From Epiperipatus broadwayi (Eukaryota; Onychophora; Udeonychophora; Euonychophora; Peripatidae): a stretch of DNA of 64,000 nt. Below, in pieces: positions 52,741-64,000 of the stretch. Positions within the stretch are counted from its first letter, which is position 1. The number at the start of each line of letters is the position of its first letter. The translations under genes were made by a program, and so were the position numbers. Location of the stretch: positions 1,583,825 through 1,647,824 of the forward strand of contig JAQFVV010000064.1 in the NCBI GenBank assembly GCA_028023455.1, given 5' to 3'. The notes under the pieces are model-generated. The model saw only the letters and a program-made list of their open reading frames with translations. It was not told where the DNA came from and did no database searches.

Positions 52741-52960
52741 ATTGTTACATTTTCATTTACCATTTCCCTCCACTCACAACTTTGACGCCAAAATCAGATA
52801 TATTAATCTTTAACTGAGGTTTAAAATTTATATCTGTGCTAGAGATAATCTCTAGTTTTAAAAATGATTAGTAATAATCATTCTTGTATTTATCTGAAAT
52901 GGATGGTATCAAAGTTGTGAGTGGAGGGAGTTTGACAATGGTAAATGAAAATGTAACAAT
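52741..52960. repeat. 220-bp inverted repeat (MITE-like)
   Basis: The left end ATTGTTACATTTTCATTTAC and right end GTAAATGAAAATGTAACAAT are exact complements. CCCTCCACTCACAACTTTGA / TCAAAGTTGTGAGTGGAGGG is the second matched block. The interior pairs only loosely. Confidence 0.8.
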
Positions 52961-53787
52961 TTACTCTAGATAAATACTCTTCATATAATAGAAGTATATA
53001 TTAGATAGTGACCTGGGCCATGCATCTTGGGTGGTCATTTGTCTTTTATTGTATCTTTATTTATATGAATTTAAAAAGAATGGGGAAGTATGGAGGTGTT
53101 ATATCTATAAAATTGAAATGTATTGGATTTTTTTTTTTACTTGAACGGTTAATTTTCTTTTAAAATATTTTAATTAAGTTTTTTACGTACAAGGTTCCTA
53201 CATTTAACGAAAATATATAGGTTTCTGAACAAAAACTATCTTATCTGATCATCAATCATTAGATATATTTGAATTTTTTTTATTTGAGCTATGGATACAT
53301 TGTAACTAATAATGCTTTTTTTTACATCTGGTTTAAGTTTGAAATATGTTTATCTCTGCAATTATCAAAAAACTAAACCATACTAAAATCTGAAGCTGAA
53401 TGTAGTTGACTGGTTTATTTGGATTTTTTTTTTCTGACAATTAAAGAAAATTTATATACATTTATATTTGACATCATATGGAAGTTGGTCTTTTTTTTTA
53501 CAATTATTCGACTTCTTTATAAAATATTCTGCCTCTTAACTTTTGTATATAATATAAATTAAATTAACAATGCTGTCTTTAAATGTAGTTTGAGTTTAAA
53601 ATTTACCTTACTTCAGCATTTATTAGAAAACCAAACATTATTACAATCTAAAGCTACAGAATAAGCAGTTGACCGTTTTATTCTTATGTGCTTCTAATAA
53701 TGGGAGTATATATTTGTGAGCACATGGAAGTTTGTTCTGCTTTTTTTCATCATTTGCATATGTATTTAGTTCTGTATTTATTAAATA

Positions 53788-53793
53788 TTTAAT

Positions 53794-53831
<38 letters not shown>

Positions 53832-53832
53832 A
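53788..53832. repeat. (TA)n(TG)n microsatellite
   Basis: A TA run passes into GTGTGTGTGT. Surrounding kilobases (52961-55314) show no gene. A T-rich acceptor-like tract, CTTTTCTTTATTGCAG, ends at 54361 but leads only into a 12-codon frame. Confidence 0.85.
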
Positions 53833-55314
53833 AAGAAAAACCTATTTACTTTATCTGATAGTCACAAATAAAATTCATAATTATTGACGCATTTCTAAAT
53901 ATGTTATTAATAATCATATATAGAAGTATATTCTATTATCTTTTTTATCTTGAATTGATTGTGATACTTAAATGCTTATATTTATAATATTATAATTTTA
54001 CTGCGTTGCAACATATTAAATTACACAAGTGGTTTTGTCATGTGTTTATTCAATTCATATTTAAATTAATCGGTGTATTTATATAAAATGAAATTGACCT
54101 ATCATATGGCTAAATTATGTGTACCATTAACTGAAATACTTCATTTCAAGATGCATTACTCTATAATATATTTTGATGTTGGGTTTTATAATCAAGGTTT
54201 ATTAATAAAATGAGCGCCTTCGTCTGATTGGTCTGTAGCCATAAATGAAATAGATATATAGAAAACAGCCACAACACCAAATATTCATAATTAAACAGTT
54301 ATTGAATATAAATATGAGTAGCTGATATATTTGCAAGAGTTATTTCTTTTCTTTATTGCAGTTGATGATGAAGTTTTTAAAATATATATATACACATAAA
54401 TCGAGAGTGATATGTCAATAGTTTGTATAGCAAAACAGTTGCAACAAATGTTTTATGCATGGTTATTGAAGTTGATAATTCTCCAGAAATATATTTCTTT
54501 CATGTTTTGTTTTATCAGGGCATCTTACACTTGGGCTCTATCATACTGCAGCCATCAATGTGATCACATAAGACAAACTGATCTCTCTCATTATGAATGT
54601 ATTTTGAAATGCCTAATTTACATTTTAAATAAGATATGCATAACATCTATTATGATGTAACTTTATATACATTTTAAAGATATATTTAAACTTAACTTCA
54701 TAAATATATATTAAAATATATTTCAAACTTCTATTTCATTACACATTTCTGAATCATGTGATCAAAGATATGTGAGAAAAACGTATGAATTCCAAGCTAC
54801 ACATTGAATGCCAAACTAGTTCTCATTTTTTGGCTCAAATCACAATCTCTTACTCATGTTTTCATCATTTGTACAATATTTATAGAAAGCAAATTATTAC
54901 ACTTTGATTTATAAATGTCAGTCTTTCTACACTTACAATCCTGATACAAACCATGTTATATAAATATATTAATGATATTAATAATCATTTATAAAACTAG
55001 AGATTATTGTTAGCACAGATATTTTTAAATCTCAATTAATAAATTATATTCAGTATTGGGTATTTTTATGACTATGTGATACTGAGATATAATAAAAGAA
55101 ATGCGCTTAATGTTTCCAAAAGGTTTTTATTGTTTATATTTCTGATCCACAAAAGCAGAAAAATTCTTTACAAAAGTAGACAGTCAACAATTCAATGAGA
55201 TTTTATTTTGTTTTTAAGACTTAAGTATTCTAAAATATTACTATGATGATTTCTAAAATAATAATGGGATTACATTCAAATTAAAGTCTTTTCATTACTT
55301 ATTTTATTATAAAG

Positions 55315-55344
55315 ATGAGTGGTTACAACCAAAGAAACTTTAAG
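55315..55344 (+). CDS. Candidate short first coding exon
   Basis: ATG at 55315 opens MSGYNQRNFK and runs into AAG|GTAAGT, a consensus donor at 55344/55345. TTATTATAAAG just before the ATG could also be an acceptor. It is only ten codons with no downstream exon identified, so this is very tentative. Confidence 0.12.
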
Positions 55345-56589
55345 GTAAGTTTTTTCATTGTCTCTTGGCCAGCTGACTTACTAAAACTGTTGATATTGAG
55401 TGGTGAAGATATTCAACTAGGGCTCTTTATAAAAGTAGATTGCATTGAATTTTCTCACATTTGCATAAATTGTTTGTTTTTTCACATTTCAAATTTTTAT
55501 GACACATGATTTTCCAATATAACCAATCAAATAATCACATTTGTGTACAAGTTACAAAATGTAAAAATGTTTTCTGTCAAAAAATCATCTAAATTACATC
55601 TACTTTTATATCATATATTTAGATACTGTCCACACATCCTATTTTTTACTAAACCATTATTTAGGCTTGAGAAATATGATCTGTGGATCATAAGCAGGTC
55701 TGATAAAATTCTTAAAAAAACAAACAGTTTAAACAATTATGAGGAAACTCATTTTATTCCAGTCTAAAGGGTGACCTTTTATTCTACCTTTTTCATCATT
55801 CACTAGAAATGGGTTTACTAAATGACCAAGAACCAAAAAGACACAATACAAAAATTTATTTTAAAATTTCTCTGCTTGCTAAAGATCAAATCAATAAAAA
55901 AAATGAAAAGATTTTAATTCACATATATTCTGATTATTATTTTATAGATTATAACAATATACTTCGACACATCTAAGCTTGGAATAGCTGAATGAGATTT
56001 TATCAAAATGCTAGCTATCATACTAATTGTGAAAATTTTCAAATAGAATGAAAATAATCATCAATAAATCAATTTCTGTTTAAGATTTTTCTTAAAAGAT
56101 ATTATATTAGCATTATAGTAGCAAGTAAAGAGTAGATGTAATATTATAAGTACTAAAAATAATTACATTATAATAAAAAAATGATGAGCATTCCATTTTC
56201 TAATGAATTCACATGGTTAATATCATACAATAATACAGTTACATATAAATTTGTTGTAATCTTTTCAAGATCAAATGTAAAAGCACAAAATTACTCAAGA
56301 AGGAAAGATATCATGGTTATTTTAAACACCACTTAATATAATTGTCGATGCACCATTTTTCATTCAAAGATGCATACACACATACATAATATTAATCAGG
56401 CTTAAACAAAATTGACAATAAAAAACTTAAAGATAGTTAAAATTAATTTAAACAAGAAACCAGCTTTTATTTTTCATAGGAACTTTATCAATATGTCTCC
56501 TTTTAAAAATCATATAGCCTAGAATTCTCCAGCTACTCCATCCAATGGACATTACTCAAATTATAATACATTTAACTAATAGGTATTAT
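55345..56589. other. No recognised feature
   Basis: AT-rich sequence. The 74-codon frame at 55543-55767 has no recognised domain. Confidence 0.4.
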
Positions 56590-58320
56590 AAATCATGTTT
56601 TCAAAAGCAATCGTATTTAATAAAATAAAATAAACACTGACATTTCAACAAGATAGTACTTGCTTCAACTGTATGAAAAATATCAGTAATAATCACATTG
56701 TTGTAGCAGAGATAATTGTATCACATTGTTGACTAGATTTGAGTTAAATTAGATAGTGTTTTTACTCATTTTCTTGATAAAACTATCATATAATTAGTAA
56801 TTTTATTGTTTCATTATATTTCCAATTTTTTTTAAATATTTCTATAGTCTCTAAATATTCTTTGACAATTGTTGTTACATGTGGATATGATTTAGTATTT
56901 GAGAAATCTATGTAATGGAGAGCAAGTGTTGAAGATGTTGAGGTTTTTCACAGCATTGTGCTTATCTCTTCTAGAACTTATATGTTGACTACTCCTTTCT
57001 ATGCAGATTGGGAACATACCATGTGGGATCTCATAGACCTCTTCAGCTTCCACAGAGATTACATTCTTGGGGTTGATCAGAACATTATTCTTTTGCTTAG
57101 TATAGAATATTTTTATATCATAGTGTCTCAGTACCATTCCAATCTTGTCTGTGGTTTCTTTTGTATAAAAAATACAAACTCTAGTAGAAGCATTTGCTTT
57201 TCTTTTTTAAGAGCTCTTGATTTGAACAATGTTCTATTTATAGCAATGTTATTGAAAATATTTATTAATAAAACATCATATACTTTATCTCTTTTCTTAA
57301 TTCAGATTTGGGAATAATATTGCCCTTGTAAAAAGAAACTTGGCTACAGAGATTTGAGTTGGATGATAATGTCTTGATATCTATTAATATAGGTAAATTT
57401 CCTATATATCAAAGATGTTAAGGAATTGTTAGTTTTGGAAACAAGAATATTAAGAAAAGGGAGTTTTCCAGTTTTCTATCCTTCTCCATTTCCATAGTAA
57501 ACCTAATTTGGGGGTGTAAAGTAATATGTAACGAAGTTATTCAATTTTTTTTTGCCATGTGACCAAACCATAAATATGCCATGTATATGTCTGAGCCAGA
57601 TAGATTTGTATAATTTTAAGTTTAAAACTGTTTCAAATTTCTTTCATGAATAAATTGGTGAAAATATTGTAAATGGAAGACACTATTAGAGTTCCAGTTA
57701 CATGTTTGTAGAAATGACTATTGTAAATAAAAAAGATATTAAGACAATGTTTAGCTAATGTGGTAAGATGACTGTATAAATTGCAATGTTTAGAAGTTAT
57801 ATACAATGCCACATTCATTGCTATGTTAGAAAACAATGAAATAATGGCAAAGCTCACAAGGATATCATTTGATATGATGTTTAAATCATTAATAATAGAC
57901 ACAAAGTGAGTTGTGTTATTTTAGATATGATTTTGTATATTGGTCGTATTTGATTTACTATATATCTTTTAAAGCCTGAGTTGGTGATCCTATGACACTA
58001 ACTATAGGATGTAATGGAATCTATTTTATTATTTTTGATAAACTATAGAATTTAGGACAAAAAGATTTCTCCCTAGGAATAATTTTATTTTTTGTCATCA
58101 TCAATTGGTCATTTACTAATAAGGACCTTAGTTATCTTTTAAATATAAGTTGTATGATCTTGTTTTGTTTTAATATAAGCTCTATAATTTAATAGATCCG
58201 GGATTTTATTTTTATATATGTTACTATCCATAATGATAGTAGGATTCTCTTTCTCTGCAGGAACTGCTATTATAGAATAATCTGACTTATAAGAGCTAAT
58301 TTGCAGGTTTCAGTTCTGAC
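56590..58320 (-). pseudogene. PLE-2: Penelope-like element, RT, GIY-YIG endonuclease and 3' end
   Basis: Down the minus strand: AEKENPTIIMDSNIYKNKI near 58260-58200 (usual ADKGNATVVMD..DY..K); NDILVSFAIISLFSNIAMNV near 57895-57830 (usual DILVSFDVVSLFTNIPV, with the first catalytic D replaced by A); FYKHVTGTLIVSSIYNIFTN near 57700-57640 (usual FY.Q..GT.MGSPLSPVIAN); the WLRHIHGIFMVWSHGKKK region near 57595-57540 (YVDDTFV reads HIHGIFM); MEKDRKLENSLFLNILVS-like text near 57490-57440; then VYEIPHGMFPICIERSSQHI near 57040-56980 (usual VY.IPC..C...YIGET.R.I, both cysteines lost). The untranslated end matches 2487-2640 and 58955-59100. Catalytic residues are lost and frames broken, so inactive. Confidence 0.82.
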
Positions 58321-58670
58321 AAGATAGATTTTGATGAATCCATATTACTGAAAGCCCTTTTAATGTTGCAAATAATTTTCTCAAAATGATTGAATGATGT
58401 GAAAAGTTTTTAAATTGGGAGGACTTTTAAAGATTAATTTTGAATGAATGTATTTTTCGTTTCTGCCTATTAGTTTAGTTTTTAATAGTTCTCTGGTGAT
58501 TGGTAAAATTTAAAAAAAAAAATACCACAATGAAGGATAGTTTATAATTAAGAGATAAGCGTAATACCAAATAACGTTTGATCATTAACGTTATGTCTAT
58601 AGCTAGTTTCTCTAATAAATAAAATTATCAGCTGGTTCTTTTTAAGACTTTATCAATATATATATATTTT
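58321..58670. other. Upstream remainder of PLE-2, unassigned
   Basis: Probably the N-terminal or 5' part of PLE-2 but too decayed to read. Confidence 0.3.
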
Positions 58671-58679
58671 CATATGCCA

Positions 58680-58750
58680 AGCCGTCAGCCGGGCGCGAAC
58701 CCAGGACAACTGCTTTACAACTGCTGCGCTAACCTCTCGGCTACCAACGC
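58680..58750 (-). mobile_element. tRNA-like sequence, probably a SINE head
   Basis: On the minus strand: GGTAGCCGAGAGGTTAGCGC (A-box region), TTGTAAA where an anticodon loop would be, and CTGGGTTCGCGCCCGG, a perfect T-arm containing the B box. CGTTGG and CTGACG can pair as an acceptor stem with wobbles, but the anticodon stem does not close (GCAG against GCAG). So it is not a working tRNA. It is much richer in GC than its surroundings, as expected of a tRNA-derived SINE promoter. The body after it runs into (TA)n at 58657-58668. Confidence 0.55.
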
Positions 58751-58954
58751 TTGACTAATATTATTTTTTTTGTGTGTGAAATTAATTTTACAACATATAG
58801 GAATAGCATTAATATCTCTGCATGTTAAAAGAAAGGTTAAATCATAAATCATCTTAGCTTTCTTTAACCACATTCGTTCAAATAATCGAAGTTGTTTTTC
58901 CGTAAAAATATAATATGTTGAAATGAATGTTTTCATGGACATACGATGCTTTAT

Positions 58955-59350
58955 AAATCATGTTTTAAAGAGTAACCGTGTTTATTTAACAATATACAAT
59001 TAAAGTAAAACACCGGACGTTTCAACAAGATAACACATGCCCTAAATTGAGTGGAGGAAAAACACCCCAATAATAATCACGTGGTTGTGGCAGTGATAAT
59101 TGTATCACGTAGTTAATAAATAGAATTGACTTTAATTTAATAATGCTTTTAAATTTTTATTCATTTGTGTGAGGAATCTACCATTCAATGAGAAATTTTA
59201 CTGTTTCATTACGTTTATGAATACAAATTTTTTGTAAATATTTTTGTAGCTTCTCTAAATATTCTTTGATAATGGTTGTTGCTTGTGGATATAATTTTAA
59301 TATTTGAGAAACATGAGATGGCCAGTAACTAAAACATGCAGAGCAAATGC
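58955..59350 (-). pseudogene. Penelope-like element, 3' fragment (third copy)
   Basis: On the minus strand, ALHVLVTGHLMFLKY (59335-59290) resembles the histidine-containing end of the GIY-YIG domain. It is followed by broken frames matching the copy at 2641-2874 (LTQMNK preserved), then by the shared 3' end including CTTGTTGAAACGTCCGGTGT at about 59022-59003. It lies just beyond PLE-2 in the same orientation. Confidence 0.6.
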
Positions 59351-59497
59351 TGAAGATTAATTAACAAATAAAAGCTAATTATTATCTAACTTTTTACTAT
59401 ATAAACCAAATCTGCAAGAAATATCTTCATTATACTTTTAAAGTTTCCAGTCAGTATTTCCTTCTAATTGTCCTGGACTGTTATATATATATAAAAA

Positions 59498-59685
59498 ATT
59501 GAATATTTGTAAATACAGTAACTCAATAATTTAAAAAAATTATCCATTTAGGAGCACTTTCGATTATCCCAGTAATCTTTGTCAACTAAAGCATAGTTGA
59601 CAAAGATTACTGGTATAATCAAAAGTGCTCCTAAGTGGATAATTTTTTTTAATTATTTAGTTACTGCATTTACAAATATTCAATT
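59498..59685. repeat. 188-bp near-perfect palindrome (MITE-like)
   Basis: TTGAATATTTGTAAAT / ATTTACAAATATTCAA at the ends, GGAGCACTTT.GATTAT / ATAATC.AAAGTGCTCC within, and AATCTTTGTCAACTA / TAGTTGACAAAGATT around a 5-base centre (AAGCA). The arms differ at only a few positions. Confidence 0.88.
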
Positions 59686-59920
59686 ATACGATGAATCCAT
59701 TGAAGATTATTTAAAAAATCTAGGCATTTTATAGTAGCAAGATGTCTAATATCAAATATTATTATGTTATTGAAAGAGTGATGATCTTTGGATAATCAAT
59801 ATATAAGGATATTCGAAGACTACACCATAAATTTATCAAAAGAATTATTAAAATATAATATCAATAACCAAGATAATTGATGAAGAACAGTTATCAATCA
59901 ACTATCATTAAGCAAACTTT

Positions 59921-61484
59921 AGATGTAAGTAGAGGGGATTTGAACACTGACTTTCAAGCTTCCTTCAGTTATTCACACCATCTTATATAACCAATACCCA
60001 TGATCACATACATATGAAAAAGATAAATAATCTCCAATATGCATATTTTATGCTCAAACAGCACTCATCAGTTTGTTCAAATCAGCATCTACCACACACA
60101 TATATAATCATTGTTCAGTTTATAGTAAGATACTTTATTAAACAGGTTTCAATCTTCTTCACCCTCCAACTCTTTAGCCATCCATATTGAAAATCTGATG
60201 ATGGAATGCTCAATGCCCTTGTTGATCCCAATATTGTTGTCATATCCATGGTGACTTTAAATCACTCTGATCCCTCGGATATAGGACCTTAATATGCCCA
60301 TTTAAATATACAGAAGAGGGATGGGCAGAAATCAATCTGAATCTGTAATATCTGAATACAAGTATAATGCATATAAACAGAGCAAAACTCTCCATACAGT
60401 ATTGCCACCTGTGCTAAACAGAGTAATCAATGGATGCCAGAAGGCTTGTGCATAAAATCCCTATCGAATGCCTACTCATCCAATATCCTCAGACTAGTTT
60501 CTGGCTTGTGGCCGTCGTCAGTGAGGAGCTTTGGATCTGAGAGCACTGCATCTAGATCTTAGGATCTAATGCAACCCTCTAGCAATCACCTTTTATCTCT
60601 ACTTAACTACAAAACTATGAGAATGAAATTGAAAACATAAAAAATATTTTCAATCTAAGCTCAATAGCTTATATAGACCCATGACTATATAAGCTATTGA
60701 GCTTAGATAGAAAATATTTTTTATGTTTTCAATTTCATTCTCATAGTTTTGTAGTTAAGTAGAGATAAAAGGTGATTGCTAGAGGGTTGCATTAGATCCT
60801 AAGATCTAGATGCAGTGCTCTCAGATCGAAAGCTCCTCACTGATGATGGCCACAAGCCAGAAACTAGTCTGGGGATATTGGATGAGTAGGCATTAGATAG
60901 GGATTTTATGCACAAGCCTTCTGGCATCCATTGATTATTCTGTAGGTGGCAATACTGTATGGAGAGTTTTGCTCTGCTTATCAACAATTAATGTGCTAGT
61001 ATAGGATATGTGATCATGTCATGCTATAATGTATATACTGAAATGTAGATGTAATTAAAGAGGATTTGAACACAGATGATCTGGACCAACTGATGAGTAC
61101 TGTTTCAGCATGATATATGTATACTGGAGATCTTTTATCTTTTTCATATGTATGTGGTCATGTGTATTGTTTTTATAAGATGGAATGGCTAGCTGAAGGA
61201 AGCTTGAAAGTTTGTGTTCATTATACTTGTATTCAAATATTACAGATTCAGCCTGATTTCTGCCCATCCCTCTTCTGTATATTTAAGTGAACATATTAAG
61301 GTTCTATATATGAGGGGTCAGAGTGATTTAAAGTCAACATAAGTATGAAAACAATATTGGCATCAACAAAGGCTTTGAGCAATCCATCATCAGATATTCA
61401 ATATGGATAGCTGAAGAATTGGAGGTGAACATTGAAATCTCTCTATTAAATTTTAAAGATTTTCTCTTATTCTACACTGAGCAC

Positions 61485-61534
<50 letters not shown>

Positions 61535-61712
61535 GGAGATGATCTGGACCAACTGATGAGTGCTGGTTCAACAGAAAATATGTATATTGGAGATTATTTA
61601 TTTTTTCACATGTATGTGATCGTATGTATTGGTTATGTAAGGTGGAGAGGGTAGCTAAAGAAAACTTGAAAGTCTGTGTTAAAATACCCTCTAATTACAT
61701 TTTAATTCTAAT
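59921..61712. repeat. Hairpin family B mosaic (B4) interrupted by hairpin A8
   Basis: The left arm 59921-60375 begins AGATGTAAGTAGAGGGGATT and includes GATTTGAACACTGACTTTC, CAGCACTCATCAGTTTGTTC and AGAAGAGGGATGGGCAGAAA. The right side 61025-61712 carries the complements (TTTCTGCCCATCCCTCTTCT, GACCAACTGATGAGTGCTGG, TTGAAAGTCTGTGTT) and ends CCCTCTAATTACAT. It also has an extra partial B unit at 61050-61220. A (TA)n(TG)n run lies at 61490-61533 within the right arm. The whole forms an imperfect palindrome of about 1.8 kb. Confidence 0.85.
60363..61037. mobile_element. Hairpin family A, longest copy (A8) with 13-bp target duplication
   Basis: The element 60376-61024 is flanked by TATAATGCATATA (60363-60375) and TATAATGTATATA (61025-61037), one mismatch. 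It runs in the opposite orientation to A1, A4 and A6: the palindrome starts AACAGAGCAAAACTCTCC at the left and the asymmetric end (GTGATCATGTCATGC) is at the right. The arms of about 300 bp are almost fully complementary down to a centre near 60688 (ATATAGACCCATGACTATAT). It is inserted into B4. Confidence 0.9.
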
Positions 61713-61885
61713 TTTATTCATATATTATCTATTTATAAAATTTCATATATAATTTTATATTTTTATTTAATTTTTTGCTTACATTAATACTTACCACATG
61801 AGTGAACTTTAAATTCTTTTAAACACTTGTGTTATGTTGTTAATTTAAATTTCCACCTACTTTATTAAAAAATACCTCTTTGCAG
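61713..61885. other. AT-rich flank of a candidate exon
   Basis: It ends with the acceptor-like AATACCTCTTTGCAG at 61871-61885. No branch site can be assigned. Confidence 0.3.
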
Positions 61886-62004
61886 ATACTGCTGCCATGA
61901 TATATTGTACAGAATCATCTAAAGTGATTGGTTCATTAGAAAAGTGTATGGAAGAAGTGTTGCATTTTTCTGATGTCTTTGAAAAAAAATATTTTTTAAT
62001 ATAG
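61886..62004 (+). CDS. Candidate terminal coding exon, 39 codons
   Basis: After CCTCTTTGCAG| the frame (starting two bases in) reads TAAMIYCTESSKVIGSLEK, then CMEEVLHFSDVFEKKYFLI and TAG at 62002-62004. Residue use is mixed and soluble-looking, not the low-complexity Ile/Tyr/Asn/Lys of random AT-rich frames. No upstream exon was found in the window and the family is not recognised. Confidence 0.22.
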
Positions 62005-62388
62005 AGCTATTTACTACAATCATAATTATAGGTACAGTAAATGTGTAATAAATTATGCAACTAAGTCATTTGCTAGATAATTGATCGTATGATTCCAATA
62101 ATTATTTCCTGTGCAATTGTGAATAAATAATAGAGGTAATTATTATACTCATAATGTTTTTATGACTTAATAATAATTAGTAATGGTATGACATCCCTTC
62201 TTAACATTCAGTTTATATAATATCTCAAGTGGATTTGAATCTATGTAAATATAAACTTCCCAGCAATTAATATTATGTAATACATCAAGATTACTACTCC
62301 ATCTTTGGTTTATTAAGCAAATGAAATACTCTTAATCCAAGCACAAGATAAAACTTTTTACAAAAAAAGGATGTCCTTTTTTTTATAT

Positions 62389-62473
62389 CTCAATTCATTT
62401 ATAGAGGACAATCTGAAGCTCTTCAGAAAAAAAGCATGAAATAATTCAGATTAGCCTATATAAATGAATTGAG
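62389..62473. repeat. Short inverted repeat
   Basis: CTCAATTCATTTATAGAGG / CCTATATAAATGAATTGAG with AATCTGAA / TTCAGATT inside; an 85-bp hairpin. Confidence 0.75.
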
Positions 62474-64000
62474 GTAAAGGAGAGAAGACCGACCATGTTT
62501 TCTCTTAAAAAGATTTATCTTATGCTTTGGACCAAGAGTATTAATGTTTACATAATAACCCAGTGATGGAGTATTAATCTCAATATGTGTTTATGTATAT
62601 AGCGATTAACAACAGGGAATAAAAAAAATCTTTGTAAAGCAAATAGATACCTAAAGAAAAAAAATTTACCACGTAAAAGAAATGATTATTGCTATTATAA
62701 CCTTTTTTCTTAGCAAAAAGCATAGATTCATTGATTGACCAATAATTTGGATGATTGTGTTAGTTATCGAATAAAATTAATGAGCATTATTCACTATTTA
62801 TGTGGATTTAAAAACTCCAGATAATAGCTATAGCAGGATTTAGTGGACAACATTCACATGTATAAACTTGCTAATTACACTCTAATTCTTAAAGTGACAT
62901 ATATATATACACACACATATATATCAATAAATACTAGCAGCAGTTGTGTGCCATTTTGAGAAATGTAACATTTGACCTGCATAATTAAATTTGGTTGGTT
63001 TAAATGCATACTTTGAATTACTTGCAAAGAAAATGTTATTTTCGTATTGCACATAATAATGTAATTTAATATATGTATTGAGTCATTCTGCATCATTTCA
63101 ATTTTCATGGGGAAAACCAACAACTCTTTTTATATTTAAATATAATCTGTTAAATTTGTGATTCGCAGTGTTTTCTAGAAAATCGAAAAAATATGTTAGA
63201 TGATAAATCAATGTATTAATTATATACATCAGTTTTCTTTGCAAAAGCATTCTTAATCCTATGATCTTGATATTTTAATAATGTTGCAATTATTCTTAAT
63301 CAAATATATTTATTAGACACAAGATGTTTCTGAATGAGAAATGATCATCCATATCTGTAAAGATGGAAGTTGTTTGAATTACATGATTTCTCTGCAGTAG
63401 TTCAATGTAGTGTTAATATATTAGACTCATTTGTTGAAGATCCATGGATCAGCATTTTAACTCTGTAACTTCCAGGTTCGAATGTGTTCACATCACCCAA
63501 TAATTAGTTTACTTTATTAAATAAGTAATCCATTTATGCAATGTTTGCATTTGTTATAGTATAGCGTTTATCCAGTCAATATAGAAACGAATGGATAATA
63601 AATATACAGTATATTAATTTTTTCAGATTCGAAGTAATCGGCGGTAAAAAAAAAAATGCGAATTTTTAAAATTTATCTTTATATAAAGCAGTACTTAATA
63701 TTAATTAAAAATAAAAAAATGTTTTTAATTTATGGATTATGACAAAAAAAATATTGAATAAGATTAGTAAAATCAATATATTAAATATGTGAAAAAAAGA
63801 GAGAATATTTTGAATAAAAAATCTAAGATTCAAAGTTGAAAAATAATTTAAAGGTTTACCTTAGTAAAATTTATTTATTTTTCTTCTAATTAATAGATAT
63901 ATCCAAACTCAAATACAATACGGAAATTGTTTTAAAAATTGTTTATTTATTAAGCAATAAATTAAATTATCATTTATACTAACCACATGTATGAACACGT
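62474..64000. other. No recognised gene to window end
   Basis: AT-rich. A tRNA-like relic at about 63430-63480 (GGATCAGCATTTTAACTC, then CCAGGTTCGAATG) may be a SINE head. Otherwise nothing supportable. Confidence 0.35.

Noticed and set aside
58680-58750. Functional tRNA gene on the minus strand
   Set aside because: The A box, B box and T-arm are good, but the anticodon stem does not pair and the acceptor stem needs wobbles. Better read as a tRNA-derived SINE head.

Overview
This is a strongly AT-rich, repeat-dominated stretch of an animal nuclear genome. It shows no operons, no ribosome-binding-site logic, no rRNA and no convincing intact host gene. Nearly everything recognisable is a mobile element: Penelope-like elements with GIY-YIG endonuclease, RTE-type and other non-LTR retrotransposons, Ty3/gypsy LTR elements, a hAT-type MITE, tRNA-derived SINE pieces, and an unusual number of long palindromic (hairpin) repeats. 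Long (TA)n and (TTA)n arrays, SINE tails running into (AT)n, and abundant Penelope remnants fit an invertebrate, plausibly a cephalopod mollusc. That placement is an inference from general character, not from a diagnostic gene.

Layout. 1-2.5 kb: nothing recognised. 2.5-7.5 kb: a Penelope 3' fragment, a SINE, a 450-bp palindrome and small repeats. 7.5-14.2 kb: a hAT MITE (7551-8013, 8-bp target duplication), then a block of about 2 kb present twice (8487-10457 and 11934-13890) either side of a 500-N assembly gap. Each copy holds a transposon-like unit with CACCTGGGTCT ends, a foldback repeat and a (TTA)n array. 14.3-17.0 kb: a decayed RTE retrotransposon carrying a hairpin-family insertion. 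17.5-18.8 kb: a perfect 83-bp inverted repeat around iterons, then two hairpin-family copies. 20.5-21.1 kb: an open LINE C-terminus. 22.9-23.6 kb: a complete solo LTR with 5-bp target duplication. 25.1-27.4 kb: hairpin families A and B. 31.1-34.3 kb: a gypsy gag abutting a second RTE copy. 35.9-39.1 kb: hairpin A, a gypsy LTR-like repeat with hairpin B inside it, and a gypsy integrase. 39.2-41.3 kb: a Penelope-like element. 44.6-46.7 kb: an AAT microsatellite, a gypsy integrase N-terminus, gag and LTR-like repeat. 48.9-50.2 kb: a third RTE relic and a degenerate hairpin A. 56.6-59.35 kb: a Penelope-like element, a tRNA-like head and a further Penelope 3' end. 59.5-61.7 kb: a small palindrome and a nested palindrome of about 1.8 kb.

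No pathway or operon links these elements. The relationships are nesting and decay: hairpin A jumped into RTE-1 and into hairpin B, hairpin B lies inside an LTR-like repeat, and one gypsy element may have been split by a 5.7-kb interval that includes a Penelope-like element. The most distinctive content is the pair of hairpin families (A and B). Family A shows clear 10-13 bp target-site duplications at three loci, so it has moved as a unit even though most of it is a palindrome. Three short splice-framed open stretches (47.7, 55.3 and 61.9 kb) are the only host-exon candidates, and all are weak.
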